Below are positions 25,358 to 38,053 of a stretch of 64,000 nucleotides of DNA, one piece after another. Where the stretch lies: positions 1,364,001-1,428,000 of the forward strand of contig NW_026570224.1 of assembly GCF_019649055.1 (NCBI RefSeq), read 5' to 3'. Positions within the stretch are counted from its first letter, which is position 1. Each line of letters opens with the position of its first letter. The notes under the pieces were generated by a model. It was not told the DNA's origin, ran no database searches, and saw only the letters and a list, made by a program, of their open reading frames with translations. This DNA comes from Paramacrobiotus metropolitanus. Its lineage: Eukaryota > Tardigrada > Eutardigrada > Parachela > Macrobiotidae. The translations under genes and the position numbers were made by a program.

Positions 25358-28300
25358 TTTTTGTAATCCGAGTTTTCCAGATTTGCACTAGCGAATTGTG
25401 TGTAAAGAATCACATTCCGTTCTTTAAAGGCGGTTTCCGGCTTTCCGCAACGTGAACGTAGTTAAAAAGCCAAAGATAAGTGCAGCGGATTACACGCCAA
25501 CCCTGTCAGCATTGCCAGCATCTCTTAAAATAAATTCACGCCATCTTTCGATGACAACACTCCGATACACCACGAGAGATAACTTCTCTGTGTATAGTTG
25601 TGGGGTACGTAAGTTTATAGAGCAAACACACGCAAGAGTCTCGGAGCGAAGTCTTTCCGAGTTTAGAAGTTGGGCTGTGTGTATCGATCTTGTGCTGCAT
25701 GCTGCCGGCGCATCGAACATAAAAAACTGATTCTTAATAATGCAGATTACCATTGCGTAAAATGATACAGTAGAATGGAAACTGGTTATTTCACTCAAAA
25801 TGTCACACTGTGTAGTACGCTGTTACACATTGGCATGCGAATGAACTAGAGTTATTGCGCAGAATTACGCTTGTGTGTACTATTGATGCCAACAATGTTT
25901 AGCATTGTGTTATTCTGCGCACTACGAATTACAGATGCATAGAATACTTAACACAATGCTTTGACTTGACCGACACGAAAATCACCAGTCTTATTAACAT
26001 TCATAATCTCTGCGGTTTCGTGTAATATTAATGTCATACGAACATTTGTTGGCATAATCTGTTTTGCGCACATGGATGGAGCGGAATAAATTCAGTTATA
26101 GGTCCTTATTGTCAGCCGAACAACCAATATATAAGAAAATCAGTTCGGATTTAAAACTGGTTAAACTGATTGATATTCCATAGTTCGAACGTAATTCTGT
26201 GCGTAATTCTCTGTGGACTAACACTTCGATAAAAAGAAGTGCTTATGTACTGTATCTAACAGAACAAACTACAAATTATACAACTACAGTACAGAGTAGT
26301 TAACAAATGATCAATAAAGCTCCAAAAACCGTAATAGACTGTATAGACTGTATCGGCCATTCTGAACCGCGTGTAAATGCTCGCACCTTCATATTTGCGG
26401 TGGATGATCCATATCGCACGATCGGCAGGCACCTTCTGGACTGTTCTGCATTATTTTGTGCGCTGTAGAGTAACGACTATTCAGTGTATTGTTTTCTGGC
26501 CCAGTCGTTCGTCATCTCCGCCACCGAGTGGTCCCAGTATGCTTGAGCAGAAACGAATTCATTTGGTAATTAGTCAATTACCATAAAGACGCGTGGCTCA
26601 GCTGTTGCTTGCGTCGTCGCATCTTCACCATGCACTTCACCATCCTGCCCTATATACATATAATTAAGGGATTGTCTCATTAGCAGCGGTTTAAGAGGGG
26701 CACGGTGACGGGAAGCGCGCGGAAAGAAACGCGCGTGCGCCCTCAGGAAAAATGATCGAGAAGCAACAGGCTGCTGCTGCTGGCAGCTGCTTTATTAGCC
26801 CAAACACGGATCGTATTTTCTGTAAATGGCGTATGCTGCGCTATGCATGGTAGGACGCGTGGCTGATCGAAATCCATTCATTCTGACCGGCTGCTGTACT
26901 GTACGCCGGCTTGTGTTCCGCCGCTCACTGTCTGGAATCAACCTGTTTGACACATCAAAGAGCAGAACGGACGGATGGACACCGGTCAGCAGGAATAAAC
27001 ACTAGGCTTATGCTCCTTAAGACAGTCCACACCTGTCCATCATTAGATCGAGCCTTCTTCAAAAGCTTTCTAGCATCTTTAGCAAACATTTAGCGTATAA
27101 ATTCTGACAGACTCGAGTGCAAAAGAAAGCGCAGAGGATGTGTTTTTCCATCACGGATGAGAATATTGTTAATATGTGCAAAAAATGACTGCAGAATATT
27201 AGTTATGGTTAGTGACGATTAAATGCTTCACAATCTTAATCGTAATGTTGCGCTACTACGAAAAAACAGGAGCACGTAAGTATCTAAAGATCAAGAGATT
27301 CAGATAAATCAGGTTGATCAACAGTACTGAGTACGCATGCGTAAATTCAAATGTTTTATGTTTTCATGTTTGTGTGTATGTACAGTGTGGTGCCCTTTTC
27401 TTTTGGAAACTCTCGTACGAAAAAATGATCTTCTCAAAGTACGTTTAGACAGCAATAAAGATGGATGTACATAAATTTGCTTAAAGATAAGTTAAACTAA
27501 TTAATAGACCGTAATACGCCAAATGTTATGGTGAGCATGCCGGCTTCGGCTTGTGATACTGAATCCATGTGCGGCTGTGCCCGTTATAGAATGTGATGAA
27601 AATCAGCAATTAGCCATCTTTCATTAAGAAGGGCTGTGTAAATGAAGGAATAATTGAAATTTCATTCGCTTCCTCAATTATCACATCCGTTGTCCACACA
27701 ACAAGTCAAGACGGGTTCATACTGGTGCGGTTTCATTCAAATGGACAAAGACCAACAGCAGCTGTTACATGGACTTATATATAGCTGCCTGTTCGCGCGT
27801 CAACTCTCTGTGTCGGTCTCGCTCTTTCACTCCCTTTCGTCTCCTCCATTAACTTAAAGTACATAACCATTGTGTGCCATTGATAAGTTGGGGCTGGCTG
27901 TGTAAATGAATGAAAAATGCTTGCTATTCTCCCCATCACAAAACGGTCATTCTTTGTCCATTTCCGCATATGCTGGCAGTTTCCGAAATATTACTACGTT
28001 TACCGTACAATACCGCATACGCTAGATTAAGTGAAATACTACGATTCAGCAGATTTCAGCGGTTAAGACATTAGTTGTTGTCCGAGACAGCCAAAATGTT
28101 TGCAACAGGTATTCGCTTATCGGGTGCGTTAGTGACAAGCATACCGGTAATCTCGGAAGTTTTCGCTTTCTTGGTTGGAACTTGGAAGATACCAGAATCC
28201 CTTTCGTACCGAAAAATTTCCACGAAATCAGGCGTGAACCATCAAAATCACAGAGACAGTGAAGACTGTTCCGTTCTAAATCATTTACTGTATGCGAATT

Positions 28301-31300
28301 TTCTTTCATCCTTACGGAAGAGATTACAAATCATTTAGTAAGGTTACAAAATTCAGCTGAGCGTCAAACAGTACGCTATAGCGATAGATCATAGCAGATT
28401 TAGGCGTGAAAATAATTCACATTGCAAAAAGCGAAGATCAGAACATTAAATTTTACTTGATCTGTTTGAAGAAATAGAGAACGAAAATTAGCTTAAAACT
28501 ATTTCGTCTTTAATTGTTTTTTTGCAGATGTGTTCTGACTGCATTCGGCATTGCTTGAGTTCGGCTTTCTCTGCAAATATACCTGCAAAATCCGTTACAA
28601 ACACAACTACATTTGTGCTGCAGACAGCAGTCACGATCAAGAAATAGCAGCAGGTGACCTGCACCCTTGAAATATAACGACCCTTTCCTTATTATGGTAG
28701 GACGATCTCAGGCTAGTTAGCTGATTCTGCCGATAGACACCAGTTGATGATGAATTAGCAGAGCAATTTCTTCTCATATTGACCATTTGGTCGATAAGGG
28801 TTCGTTTATGCACCAGTCGTTTCTTTCTAAACAAAACCATTTGGCTTGGGTGAGGCCCGGTCAACCAACTGTCGCAACTAGGAGAAATTATTTTGTTGAG
28901 ATGGAGAAGAATAGACGTTTTCCTTTGTTATTCAGATTTGCTGCAATGATAGTTTTTAAGACAGATGAAGAAGGAAAAGGAAGGATATATCACTTCATTT
29001 ATGGAAGAAGCGAAGATAAGGTCATGGTTAAGATACAAAGTAGTTAAGGCTAGCAACTGACAAATCTGAAGCGAGAAAATCAACTTGCGAATTTAAATAA
29101 CTAAATAAACGCTGTAAAATTGGTTAATGAAATTTTGATTGACCGAAGTATTTACCGCTTACTGGTTAGATGTACAATATTTTACTCAAAGTCTTATTTG
29201 CCCAAAATGCTTATAGGGTTTCAGCAGTGCGTTTACGGTTTAGGTACCACATTTCTGTACTTGTCACGCTCTCTGGAGATGTGCACAGGTATCCCGTGCA
29301 CTAGCCACTTTGCAAATCGCAAATTACTATTTCCCTGCGTAATTTTAACAAGGTCCATATTATATTTGCCAGTGCAGCGCGACGAATTTATGTCTGCAGC
29401 CTGCTCCAATATGCAGCCTCACTGAATTCTGTATTATTCTTACTAGAAATTTACAGGTGCTAATCGTCCCGCGATGGGGCGGTCCTGCCGTGCTCTGACT
29501 GGCAGCTGCTTGTATGCTGATTGGCTCGTGGGTGCCCGTGCACTACAATTCCCGTCTGGATGGATACCACTGGCTAGTAAATGCAGCCGGTGCATATGAA
29601 AAGCCTATGTGCTTTCTATGTCGATCACGCTCCAACAACAATCGGGAAACAGAATAAGTCAGTGGTCGCGCGAGTGGACATTTCAGTCAGTGCCAGCTGT
29701 TGCTTTTCCAATTTTCGGAATATATGTGATTATCTTGGATATCGCGCATGCACTGAACATTTTGATGCTTTTTTTATCAGAATTGAGCTCATTTTATTGT
29801 ATCGATGCGCCAATTTTCGTTTCCATGCATCTGATATCAATGTATCAAAAAATGTATGCCATTAATTTGTGTGTTATGGTAATCCTGCTCGTTGTATCCT
29901 TTGGTCAATCGGTAAGTGTGCTGCCGGCATGTGATAAGGATGTTTGTCTGAAAAGTTTTTATAATATTCGAGATTCCTTAGCAGTTGTTATTATCTGCGT
30001 CACTCACGTTTATTGCCTCAAGATTTTATCTGATAATATTACGAATTGTGACGATGAAGCAGTAATATATAATGACCCGCGTCAAATTGTTTCATAAAAT
30101 TGTAAGACGATTATGCTTGATTTTATAATTTTTAAGCATTGCTTTCAAAAAATTTATGAGTTACTGATGAGTGTATTGTAATACTTGTAACACGAATACT
30201 TACCTGTAGCACTTCTTGGTCAGCTGCAGGACTGCCTAAGACTTATCCAAGAATTAGAGAATAAACTTAGAAGTCACGTTATCCAGTCCATTCGAAATCG
30301 ATATCCTCTTTTAAAACTGGTTGAAGTAGTTTACGTGCAACAGGATAGTCATAATTATTTGAAAATACTGTAAGGGATGACACTTTTGGTTACTTTACCC
30401 GTGTGCTTCTGCTGTCGTGTAAAGATATGCAATATATTGTGCGAGTTTCGGTGTCAGTATATATATATAATCTTTGTTTTTACTCAAGATCCTGAGATTC
30501 ATTGAAAGAGTCTCAAATTTCGCACTGGTTAAAAGCTGGTTATCGTTAGTTAGTTAACTTTTTTTCCAATTTTTAACATTACAAATATAGATATAGCGTT
30601 GCTTACACTACTTGTAAAATTGTAAAGTCCAGTCATTGGGAGTGTCTGTGAGAACCTGCCGCGCATTGCGCGTGTATGTGTCATGTAAACGCCGTCAATA
30701 CATCGTAAACACAGTTATGATCAACAGCGCCGGACAGAAGAGTATATTGATTTTAGAGAATTTGTGTCTTTGTTTTACCAGTAAACTAAATAATGAGGCG
30801 CTTAATACAAACTCTGCCGCGAGACTCTTGAATAAATGGCGAAAGGAAGTACCAAAGTCCGGTGTTCCGCAACATTTTCTAATAAGTCAGCAGCTTTTTC
30901 GTCGCCTGGCGTGGTAAAGTCTAGCTGTCTGATTTTCCATGTTAGCATCCGCACCATCCCGGTACTGCATTGACAATCACCCGCTCTTATTAGCTGGCAG
31001 GTGTCCAGTGTCCAGTCTCAGTAGGGATGATGGTGTTTGAGTGGGTTATAATATTATGTGCTGGCCTTGGTCAACGCTGCATATTAAATATCATGCAGGC
31101 ATTGATCAGTGGCGTTTGTCCACTTGATGTCGATCAAAATGGATATGTGTTGATTCAGCAGTTCGATTTATCTCGGCGTCCTTTTTAAACTTGCGCCCAG
31201 CTAGCCTGCCGGTCTGTCTGTTCCCTCTTGCGCTGGCGGGATATGGTGTGTATTAGCGGCAATGAAATACCGATATGCTCACAGCTAGCGCAACTGGGTA

Positions 31301-32356
31301 GCTTATCAGTCAGATGGACGCACGCACTGCCGGCGTCATATTTAGTCCATAACAGGTGCTGACATATGGCAGGTTGCACACCGCTTGCTGCAAGCTTTTC
31401 TGATTCTAACAATTAGTTGTTACCGAATTCGATGCCCAAAGCGGATAGCTTGCAACTGTTGAGGAATAACGATAATTTCATAAAATTCTTTATCATATTC
31501 GTACTTACTACTTATTTTTGTTTCTTCGAAACAAATACATGGAATATCGTCGATGCACGTTTTCAAAAAAATAATGTATTCTCCAGAGTAAATAAAATTT
31601 TAATTTCCGACTAACCTATTATCTGTACTGCATAACATTTAATTTTTTTAGTAACCATAACTTATCGTCATAATTAGTATCACTGATCAATGCAAAATTT
31701 ATTAATAGCAGTTATACTACTAGCATTGATAATTTTAATTTGGCTTGCCTGACATTCCACATTACCAGTACTGTATCGGTGACCACGTTGCAACGGTTTC
31801 GCATTGTGCGAAGCCGGTGATAAGCGCGTGCACAATGCCCGGTGCAGCCCGGCACGGTCCATAGCATGTCAGACATGCGCGGAAATCTAATCTGCTTGCG
31901 CAGGGTTGGGGTCGCGTGGATCTTTTATGTTCTTGATCCCATTCTTAGCGCAGCAGGGAGAGGTAGCTGAGTTTTCTCAAGGAGCTTTGACAAGCAGATC
32001 GTTCTAAGGTGCTCCGGGCCACACCTGTCCATTGTCTGCCACTGCAGTCTTCATTGAGCGTGCGTGCAACTGCTGGACACTGAGTGTATGTGTGTGTTGT
32101 GTGTATAATGTGCCATAATGCAGCACAGGACTGCAGCCGGACATATTCGATCAACAGGCTGTGCTCTATTTTTACAGCAATCATATGTCCATGGCCCAGC
32201 AGATGGTTATTGTAATGCGATCGCACTTTGCGCCGCACGGCACATAGCCGCACTATTCCTTCTAGCAATAAATCTTAAGCAGACGAAAGCGTCCCAATGA
32301 AAGCCGCTTTCAATTAGAAGTGGGAAAAATAGAACATAAAAATCGCTATAATAGAA
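25358..32356. other. 7 kb gene desert upstream of Delta
   Basis: I find no exon with family similarity on either strand. Open frames here are no longer than chance allows. The stretch contains six GCAG[CG]TG-type E-boxes (26783, 27758, 28650, 29502, 30221, 30997) and a GC-richer, promoter-like patch near 29.46-29.56 kb. It also has a 12-bp perfect inverted repeat (AGCATTGTGTTA at 25901-25912 and its complement at 25949-25960). In a window averaging about 7 kb per gene, an empty 7 kb beside a developmental gene most likely holds enhancers. Confidence 0.5.
29618..30097 (+). CDS. Uncertain hypothetical membrane protein (single open frame)
   Basis: An uninterrupted frame of about 159 codons with three or four hydrophobic stretches (for example FPIFGIYVIILDIAHALNI and INLCVMVILLVVSFGQ). 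I do not recognise a family. In AT-rich DNA, hydrophobic open frames of this length arise by chance at about one per window, so it may not be a gene. Weakly in favour: 65 bp upstream lies ACTACAATTCCC (29542-29553), which matches the ZNF143/THAP11-type promoter element, together with a reversed CCAAT box (GATTGGCT). Confidence 0.2.
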   Translation: MSITLQQQSGNRISQWSREWTFQSVPAVAFPIFGIYVIILDIAHALNILMLFLSELSSFYCIDAPIFVSMHLISMYQKMYAINLCVMVILLVVSFGQSVSVLPACDKDVCLKSFYNIRDSLAVVIICVTHVYCLKILSDNITNCDDEAVIYNDPRQIVS

Positions 32357-35300
32357 ATGCTACGCTCTGGTGGGCATTTTTTATGGCACATTTTGATGTT
32401 TTGTATATTTTCATTGCAGCAAACACAGGCGTCTGGGGTGTTTGAAATCCGACTAAAGACCGTGGAAAAATTAACCTTTACAATTGATCGTGTGGGAGGC
32501 TGCTGCAAAAACGCTAATGGCGAATGCTCCGATGAATGTAATGCCTATTTTCGGATCTGCCTGAAACACTTCCAGAGTAATATTGTTGCCGACCCACCCT
32601 GCACCTTCGGTGCGGTAAAAATCTCGCCAACCTCTGATGCCGACGGTGTGGACAATTCAATTCTGGAGAAATTTACGACCAAGGCATTCCCGTTTAAATT
32701 CAAATGGCCGGTAGGTTATATGTCCACACATGTATCTGTCGTATGATTTGATCAGTCATGTAAGAAGTTTTATCCACGCTGGCGACTGGACCAGACCGGT
32801 ACTGTCAAACGGTTCAGTGGATTTTCTCACCACAAACTCCTAACAGAATGGAAGATGAATTTTCCCCATTGTCACATGTTATGCCTGTTGCTGTCAGATT
32901 AGCATTTGACCACAAATCCGGCTCTATATAAAATGATGACTTCCTTTCCGCTGTAAAATCCTCTAAGCAAATATGCCAGCAGGACTGCCATTTTTATGCT
33001 TCGGGCAAAAATATTCCATTGCATACATTTCTACAATTCGCACTTTCTTTTTGCGAAAACTGGGAACGTAATTCAAAATGGAGAGCGAATTCAGCCAAAC
33101 ATTTTGTATCAGAGCGTTTATAACGGCTACGTTGCATATGTGACAAAAAATTTTTATATTTCAGCTTGCCATATTGCTTAATTGTTTATTTGTAGAAATC
33201 TAGTAAATTTTCGTAGTAAAGTCTTGCGTAGCTGAAATTGCTTACGCAATTACCTAACAGTAACTTTTGTCTGCATTGTATGTAAGGATAGCTACTAACT
33301 AATCTAGCGCATGACTGCATCTGTCATCGTGGGAAATTTACGACATTTTTCGCAATCCAAGTTTTTATTTACAGGAGTCATTTTCGGTAGTTATCGAAGC
33401 CTGGCACCAACCGCAGCCATCCCCCATCGATCATCACGCAATGGAGGACAACCGCAGTCGTACTGGTAAACATCTAAATACAGATCACTCGACACTTGTT
33501 TGATGTGAAATTTGACGATTTTCAAAATGTGCCATGTTTGTATGTTAATTTACAAATTATGTGTGTGTTGGCGCAGATGACCAACTGCTTGCGCAGTTCT
33601 CAGCCCACCACACCCTCCGACCCCATGCCAACTGGACGGAGGTGGCGGCTTTCAGCACGGGTACGAATACGCCGCTGTTCTACGCGTACCGCATTGTCTG
33701 CAATGAGCACTACTATGGGATCGGCTGTGAAAATTTCTGCCAAGCCCGCAATGATACCCATGGACATTACATGTGCAGTAAGAATGGCGCCAAAATCTGC
33801 TCAAACGGATGGACTGGCCCCTATTGCGAAATTCGTAAGTTCATTTCTTTTTATTCATAAGAGTTTATGTCAGCGTTTATTCAAACTCTGACATAAAAAT
33901 TCAAGTTTGTTGAGTTGTATGTTGAAATTTCTCAAATGGTCGAAAACAACGTAACATCAGTTCACATATGCAATTTAATAATTTAATAATTTAATTTATT
34001 GTTTTCTTTGCTCTAGTCATACTTTAATGCAATTATAAAATTTGTTTAATAATTTTATTTTTCTGTAGCAATTTGCTCCCCCGGATGCCACGCGCAAAAT
34101 GGATACTGCGAAGTTCCAAACGAGTGCAAGTAAGTTATATATTGGCTCAATGGTTCAACGCTAAATTTTTAAGATTAAATCTAAACCCACTTGTTCGATG
34201 GTTTTCTTCTTAAATTACATTACTGTTCATTATCGTCGCTTCATATAGATATTGTATTAATAATTAAAATGGCGATCGTTTGCAGGTGCCGTCTTGGTTG
34301 GCAAGGGCGTGACTGTTCGGAATGTATCCGCTATCCCGGTTGCGAGAGAGGCACATGCCAGCAGCCTTTCCAGTGTAATTGCGATGAGGGTTGGGGTGGC
34401 CTCTTCTGTAGTCTAGGTAAATTACTTCCGCAACAATTGACACTATTCCAAAGGCTGGACCAACAATCCTGATTGGTCGGGTAACACGTGGTTTGGCTTG
34501 GCGTGTAGATTTTCTATGGCAGTTAACATGGTCTACACGCCAGCACGTGTGATCTACGTCACAGGGGGTGGAGAGGAATTGAGTCAATTTTCCACACCAA
34601 AAATTCTGCCGGCATATGCTTTCTCTAATGAAAACCGACGTGACAATGTGAAAGAATCTCATTAAAATTTAACTGAATGTCTTTAGAAAATGGGAGTGTT
34701 GTAAGGTGAATTTTTCATATTTGCAGATCTGAATTACTGCACTCACCATCAGCCATGCGACAATGGTGGCACGTGTGCCAATACTGGTCAAGGAAGTTAT
34801 ACGTGCACATGCGCCGACGGCTTCACTGGACGCAACTGTGAATTGCGGAAGAATCCATGTGTTATTGAACCTTGCCGGAATGATGGAGTTTGTCGAGTGA
34901 GTGCTACTTAATTAATCAAACTAACCAAAAAAAGTTTGCTGTATTAAAAGCTTATAACCGAATGCGTAAAAGCGGGTTATAATTATTATGTAATGATGAG
35001 TAATATTGACGAATTCTAATCTAATAAATCTTAATTGGAAATATGTTTTATTGCAGTCGAGCAGACCCGGAAATTATACATGCGATTGTCAAGAAGGATT
35101 TTTCGGCAAAAATTGCGAATCCACCACCCGCACTTGTGTTGACTCCCCGTGCAGAAATCAAGGCCTGTGCCACGATAACCCCGCCACCGGCTACGAATGC
35201 TCGTGCCCTTCGGGGTACACCGGCAAGAACTGTGAGCACCGTGTGGGTCTGTGTAGTCAGAACCCGTGCAAAAATGGCGGTACATGCGCTGACCTGTTGA

Positions 35301-36211
35301 ACACATTCTCCTGCACATGCCCGGCCGGATTCGCTGGCTCCACCTGCCAAGTGATCCAGCAGCAGTCCGTTGACAACTGCTCACTCACTCCGTGCTTGAA
35401 TGCTGGCACCTGCATCCACGATGACCGTCATCACACCTACACCTGCCTGTGCCCGGCCGGCTACGATGGTGCCCTATGCCAGCAGCCACTCTACGATAAG
35501 TGTGCCGATAATCCCTGCCAGCACGGTGCCAGTTGTGAGGATCGGAAAGAAGGCGGTTTTCTCTGTCATTGCCCGCAGGGATTTGTCGGCAAGTTGTGCG
35601 ATATCCCCGATGAGACCAACAGTATTGAACGCCTATCCATGACCGGATCAACATTGCGCCTACAGAGCGCCAACTCTGTGGCAAACGGCCTGACATCCGC
35701 CCAGTTGTACGGGGCCATCGGCGGCGGGGTGGTACTGGTGGTCCTCATCGTGTTGGTTGGCTGGGCTGGTTGGCGCTGTGTCGCTATGAAGAACCGCCAG
35801 CGGGAGCAGCGAAAACGCGCAACACCGGCAACGGAAGTGAACTTCAGCATGAACAACCTCCATAAGGCTCCGTATTCGATCCCTCACGGTCCCAAGGAAT
35901 GGAAGCCAATTGTGACGGTGCAGACGGAAGCGGAGGAGTACTACGCGGTGCTGCCGAAACGGAACAATGGATGCCCGCCAATTTATACGCCCAGCTCCTC
36001 AGCCATGCCGCTGGCGGCGAGTGGAAGTGGGCCGTTAATGAAAGATGCGATTTATATGAAAGTCATGACGGATCCACCACCGTATCACTCTCACCACAAC
36101 TATCGTAAATCATACATTTCGCATGCTGATAAATTACTTGATTCCAGTAATATTGATGAATCGTTTTCTGGTTACAAGACTCTGCCGCGGCGCAGCTATG
36201 CAGTTTGTTGA
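32357..36211 (+). CDS. Dl: Delta-type Notch ligand (DSL protein)
   Basis: A type I membrane ligand that activates Notch on neighbouring cells. Exons 32357-32710, 33375-33465, 33577-33834, 34069-34129, 34286-34416, 34727-34896 and 35057-36211 join in phase to give 739 aa. Order of parts: signal peptide ([13 protein letters not shown]); MNNL domain (GVFEIRL, CFRICLKH-like segment, [16 protein letters not shown]); DSL domain ([18 protein letters not shown] to GWTGPYCE); two DOS-type EGF repeats ([15 protein letters not shown]); six more EGF repeats; a transmembrane helix ([20 protein letters not shown]); and an intracellular tail of about 140 residues. No Jagged/Serrate cysteine-rich domain follows the EGFs, so this is a Delta rather than a Serrate. 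The tail ends YAVC and lacks the ATEV-like PDZ ligand of vertebrate Delta. The start is the only ATG giving a signal peptide, but a further 5' UTR exon is possible. Confidence 0.95.
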
Positions 36212-37036
36212 TTTGATTGAGAATATGACTTTTATTATCGCCTTTTGGGCTTCCTGTTAACATTTTTAAAGCAAGTTAATTTTTCTACATCTTGTATAAA
36301 TTGTTATTAGGCCTTTGCGTGGACTGATGGCAGCCACGATGGTGTGAAACTGATATCCTAGTGGCTCAATAATAACTGCATTTATTGCGTTCAAAGTCCC
36401 GTTGCAAAGCTGCGTGAATTACCATAAGTATCAAAATTAATTTAACTCCATGTTACATTATTATTTTGGTCTTCGAATGGCATCCAAGAATTGTTTTCCT
36501 TGCGTCAAATTATTTATATAACTTATTCTCTTTTTTTATTTTGATTTTATTTTATTCAGAAAGTATAACGAGAGTAGTTGAAATTGTGTGGAGTATATGG
36601 ACACTGGTCAGCGAATGCATTATCGCATCCGTTATCGATCAACAAGTAACAACCGACCCGATTCGAACAGATGCACAAGTTTAGGTCATTCACATCCCGA
36701 ACTTGGCTCCAACGTGGCCAAAACACCTGTTGGACATACCGACATTTAAAATAAACTGTACAGTTCTGTGAGCAATCAAAAGAAGCACTGCCACTACGGC
36801 AGCTTTCGATGAATCTGCAATTTTACAGTAAAGGTGAAAAATATCCGCAAGCAACCTATGACGTCGACCTGTACACGAAGCTGGCAATCAGATTAGCGCA
36901 GGTATCCGTATACTATACCGCTTTGCATCATTTTATTTTTTCTGTAGCGAATTCACATCTGTCCTTGAGATCTCTTGATTGCCTTTTTTGATTTGCTCGC
37001 GCATTTAGTGGTTCAACGCAATACATCCACAGGAAA
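36212..37036. other. Delta-SOD intergenic stretch
   Basis: 825 bp containing the Delta 3' UTR and the SOD promoter. I see no coding or RNA gene in it. The sequence just before the SOD start (ATCCACAG then GAAAATG) could be a splice acceptor, so the SOD 5' UTR may begin in an upstream exon. Confidence 0.4.
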
Positions 37037-37927
37037 ATGTTGCAGTTTCTCGTGTTCTCCATAACCGTGATGCTGACCGCAGCTCAGGATTACAGCAACC
37101 CTGGATCCTGCTCGATGGCGCCCGCGCCCTACCGAGCCATCACATTAATCAAAGATAGCGGCACGGTTAGCGGTACTGTTAAAATTGACCAGGCCGGAGC
37201 AGGGCAGCCTACTATGTATACCGGAACGATTTCTGGACTTCCTGCTAATAGTAAGTTTACAATCTGGAGGCGGGCGTTAGACTGAAATGCAGATTAACTA
37301 GAAAGTTGAAGATTACCAGCTGTCTACAGGTATACTCATGTTTTTACCCTAAAGGTCAGCACGGAGTTCATGTACACTACTTCGGTGATCTCAGCAATGG
37401 GTGCACCAGTGGAGGAGATCACTTTAACCCTCTGAACATGACCCACGGAGGCCTTACCGATATGGTCCGCCATGTCGGGGATTTAGGAAATGCCGTAGCG
37501 GATGGTAAGCGCAGGCAGTGGCGACTGGCACGTGCCGCATATTTCTTTGCGAGTAACTGAACAAAGCGATACGGTAATATGCTTATCACGATCGCAATAC
37601 TTGTTCCATTTTTTTATCTTGGAGTGCTTAATTTTACTACGAAAGCATTCATTTTTTTTAGATATAGGTGTTTTACTTCCTGAGCGTAAGTACGGTATTA
37701 TAATTTTTGCTTAACATCTTCTGATTGCAGCTAACGGTGTGATTACCATATCCATTACGGATACGGTGTCCCAGTTGGTCGGATCAAACTCAGTGATTGG
37801 ACGGTTGTTCGTTCTTCACCAGAATATGGATGATCTGGGAAAAGGCGGAAATGCTACAAGTCTGGCTAATGGCAATTCCGGGCCGCGACTGGCTTGTGGG
37901 ATCATTGGTTACCGGCAAAATGCGTAA
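37037..37927 (+). CDS. SOD: Secreted Cu/Zn superoxide dismutase
   Basis: Converts superoxide to hydrogen peroxide and oxygen. Exons 37037-37250, 37355-37504 and 37731-37927 join in phase to give 186 aa. A cleavable signal peptide ([17 protein letters not shown]) makes it an extracellular form. All metal ligands are present: HVH (first two copper His), HFNP (bridging His), MTHGG and RHVGD (zinc His and Asp), and the copper His in [11 protein letters not shown]. The disulfide cysteines (GCTSGGDHF and RLACGIIG) and the electrostatic-loop stretch DDLGKGGN are also intact. It should therefore be active, unlike some reported tardigrade SODs with a substituted copper ligand. A TGYRQNA-like end (IIGYRQNA) closes the protein. 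Confidence 0.93.
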
Positions 37928-38047
37928 TACCTAAATTGTTATGGGAAACATATGTTCACTGTGGCAAATCATCTATACGCTTTGTCATTATATAAATATA
38001 GGCAGTAATTTTTAACACGACTATGTGATTACATCACCTATACATGT

Positions 38048-38053
38048 AATAAA
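38048..38053 (+). terminator. SOD polyadenylation signal
   Basis: AATAAA lies 121 nt after the SOD stop codon, on the same strand, at a normal distance for this compact genome. Confidence 0.65.

Noticed and set aside
36645-36670. Minus-strand TGTTCGAATC resembling a tRNA B box
   Set aside because: No A box or cloverleaf stems nearby.
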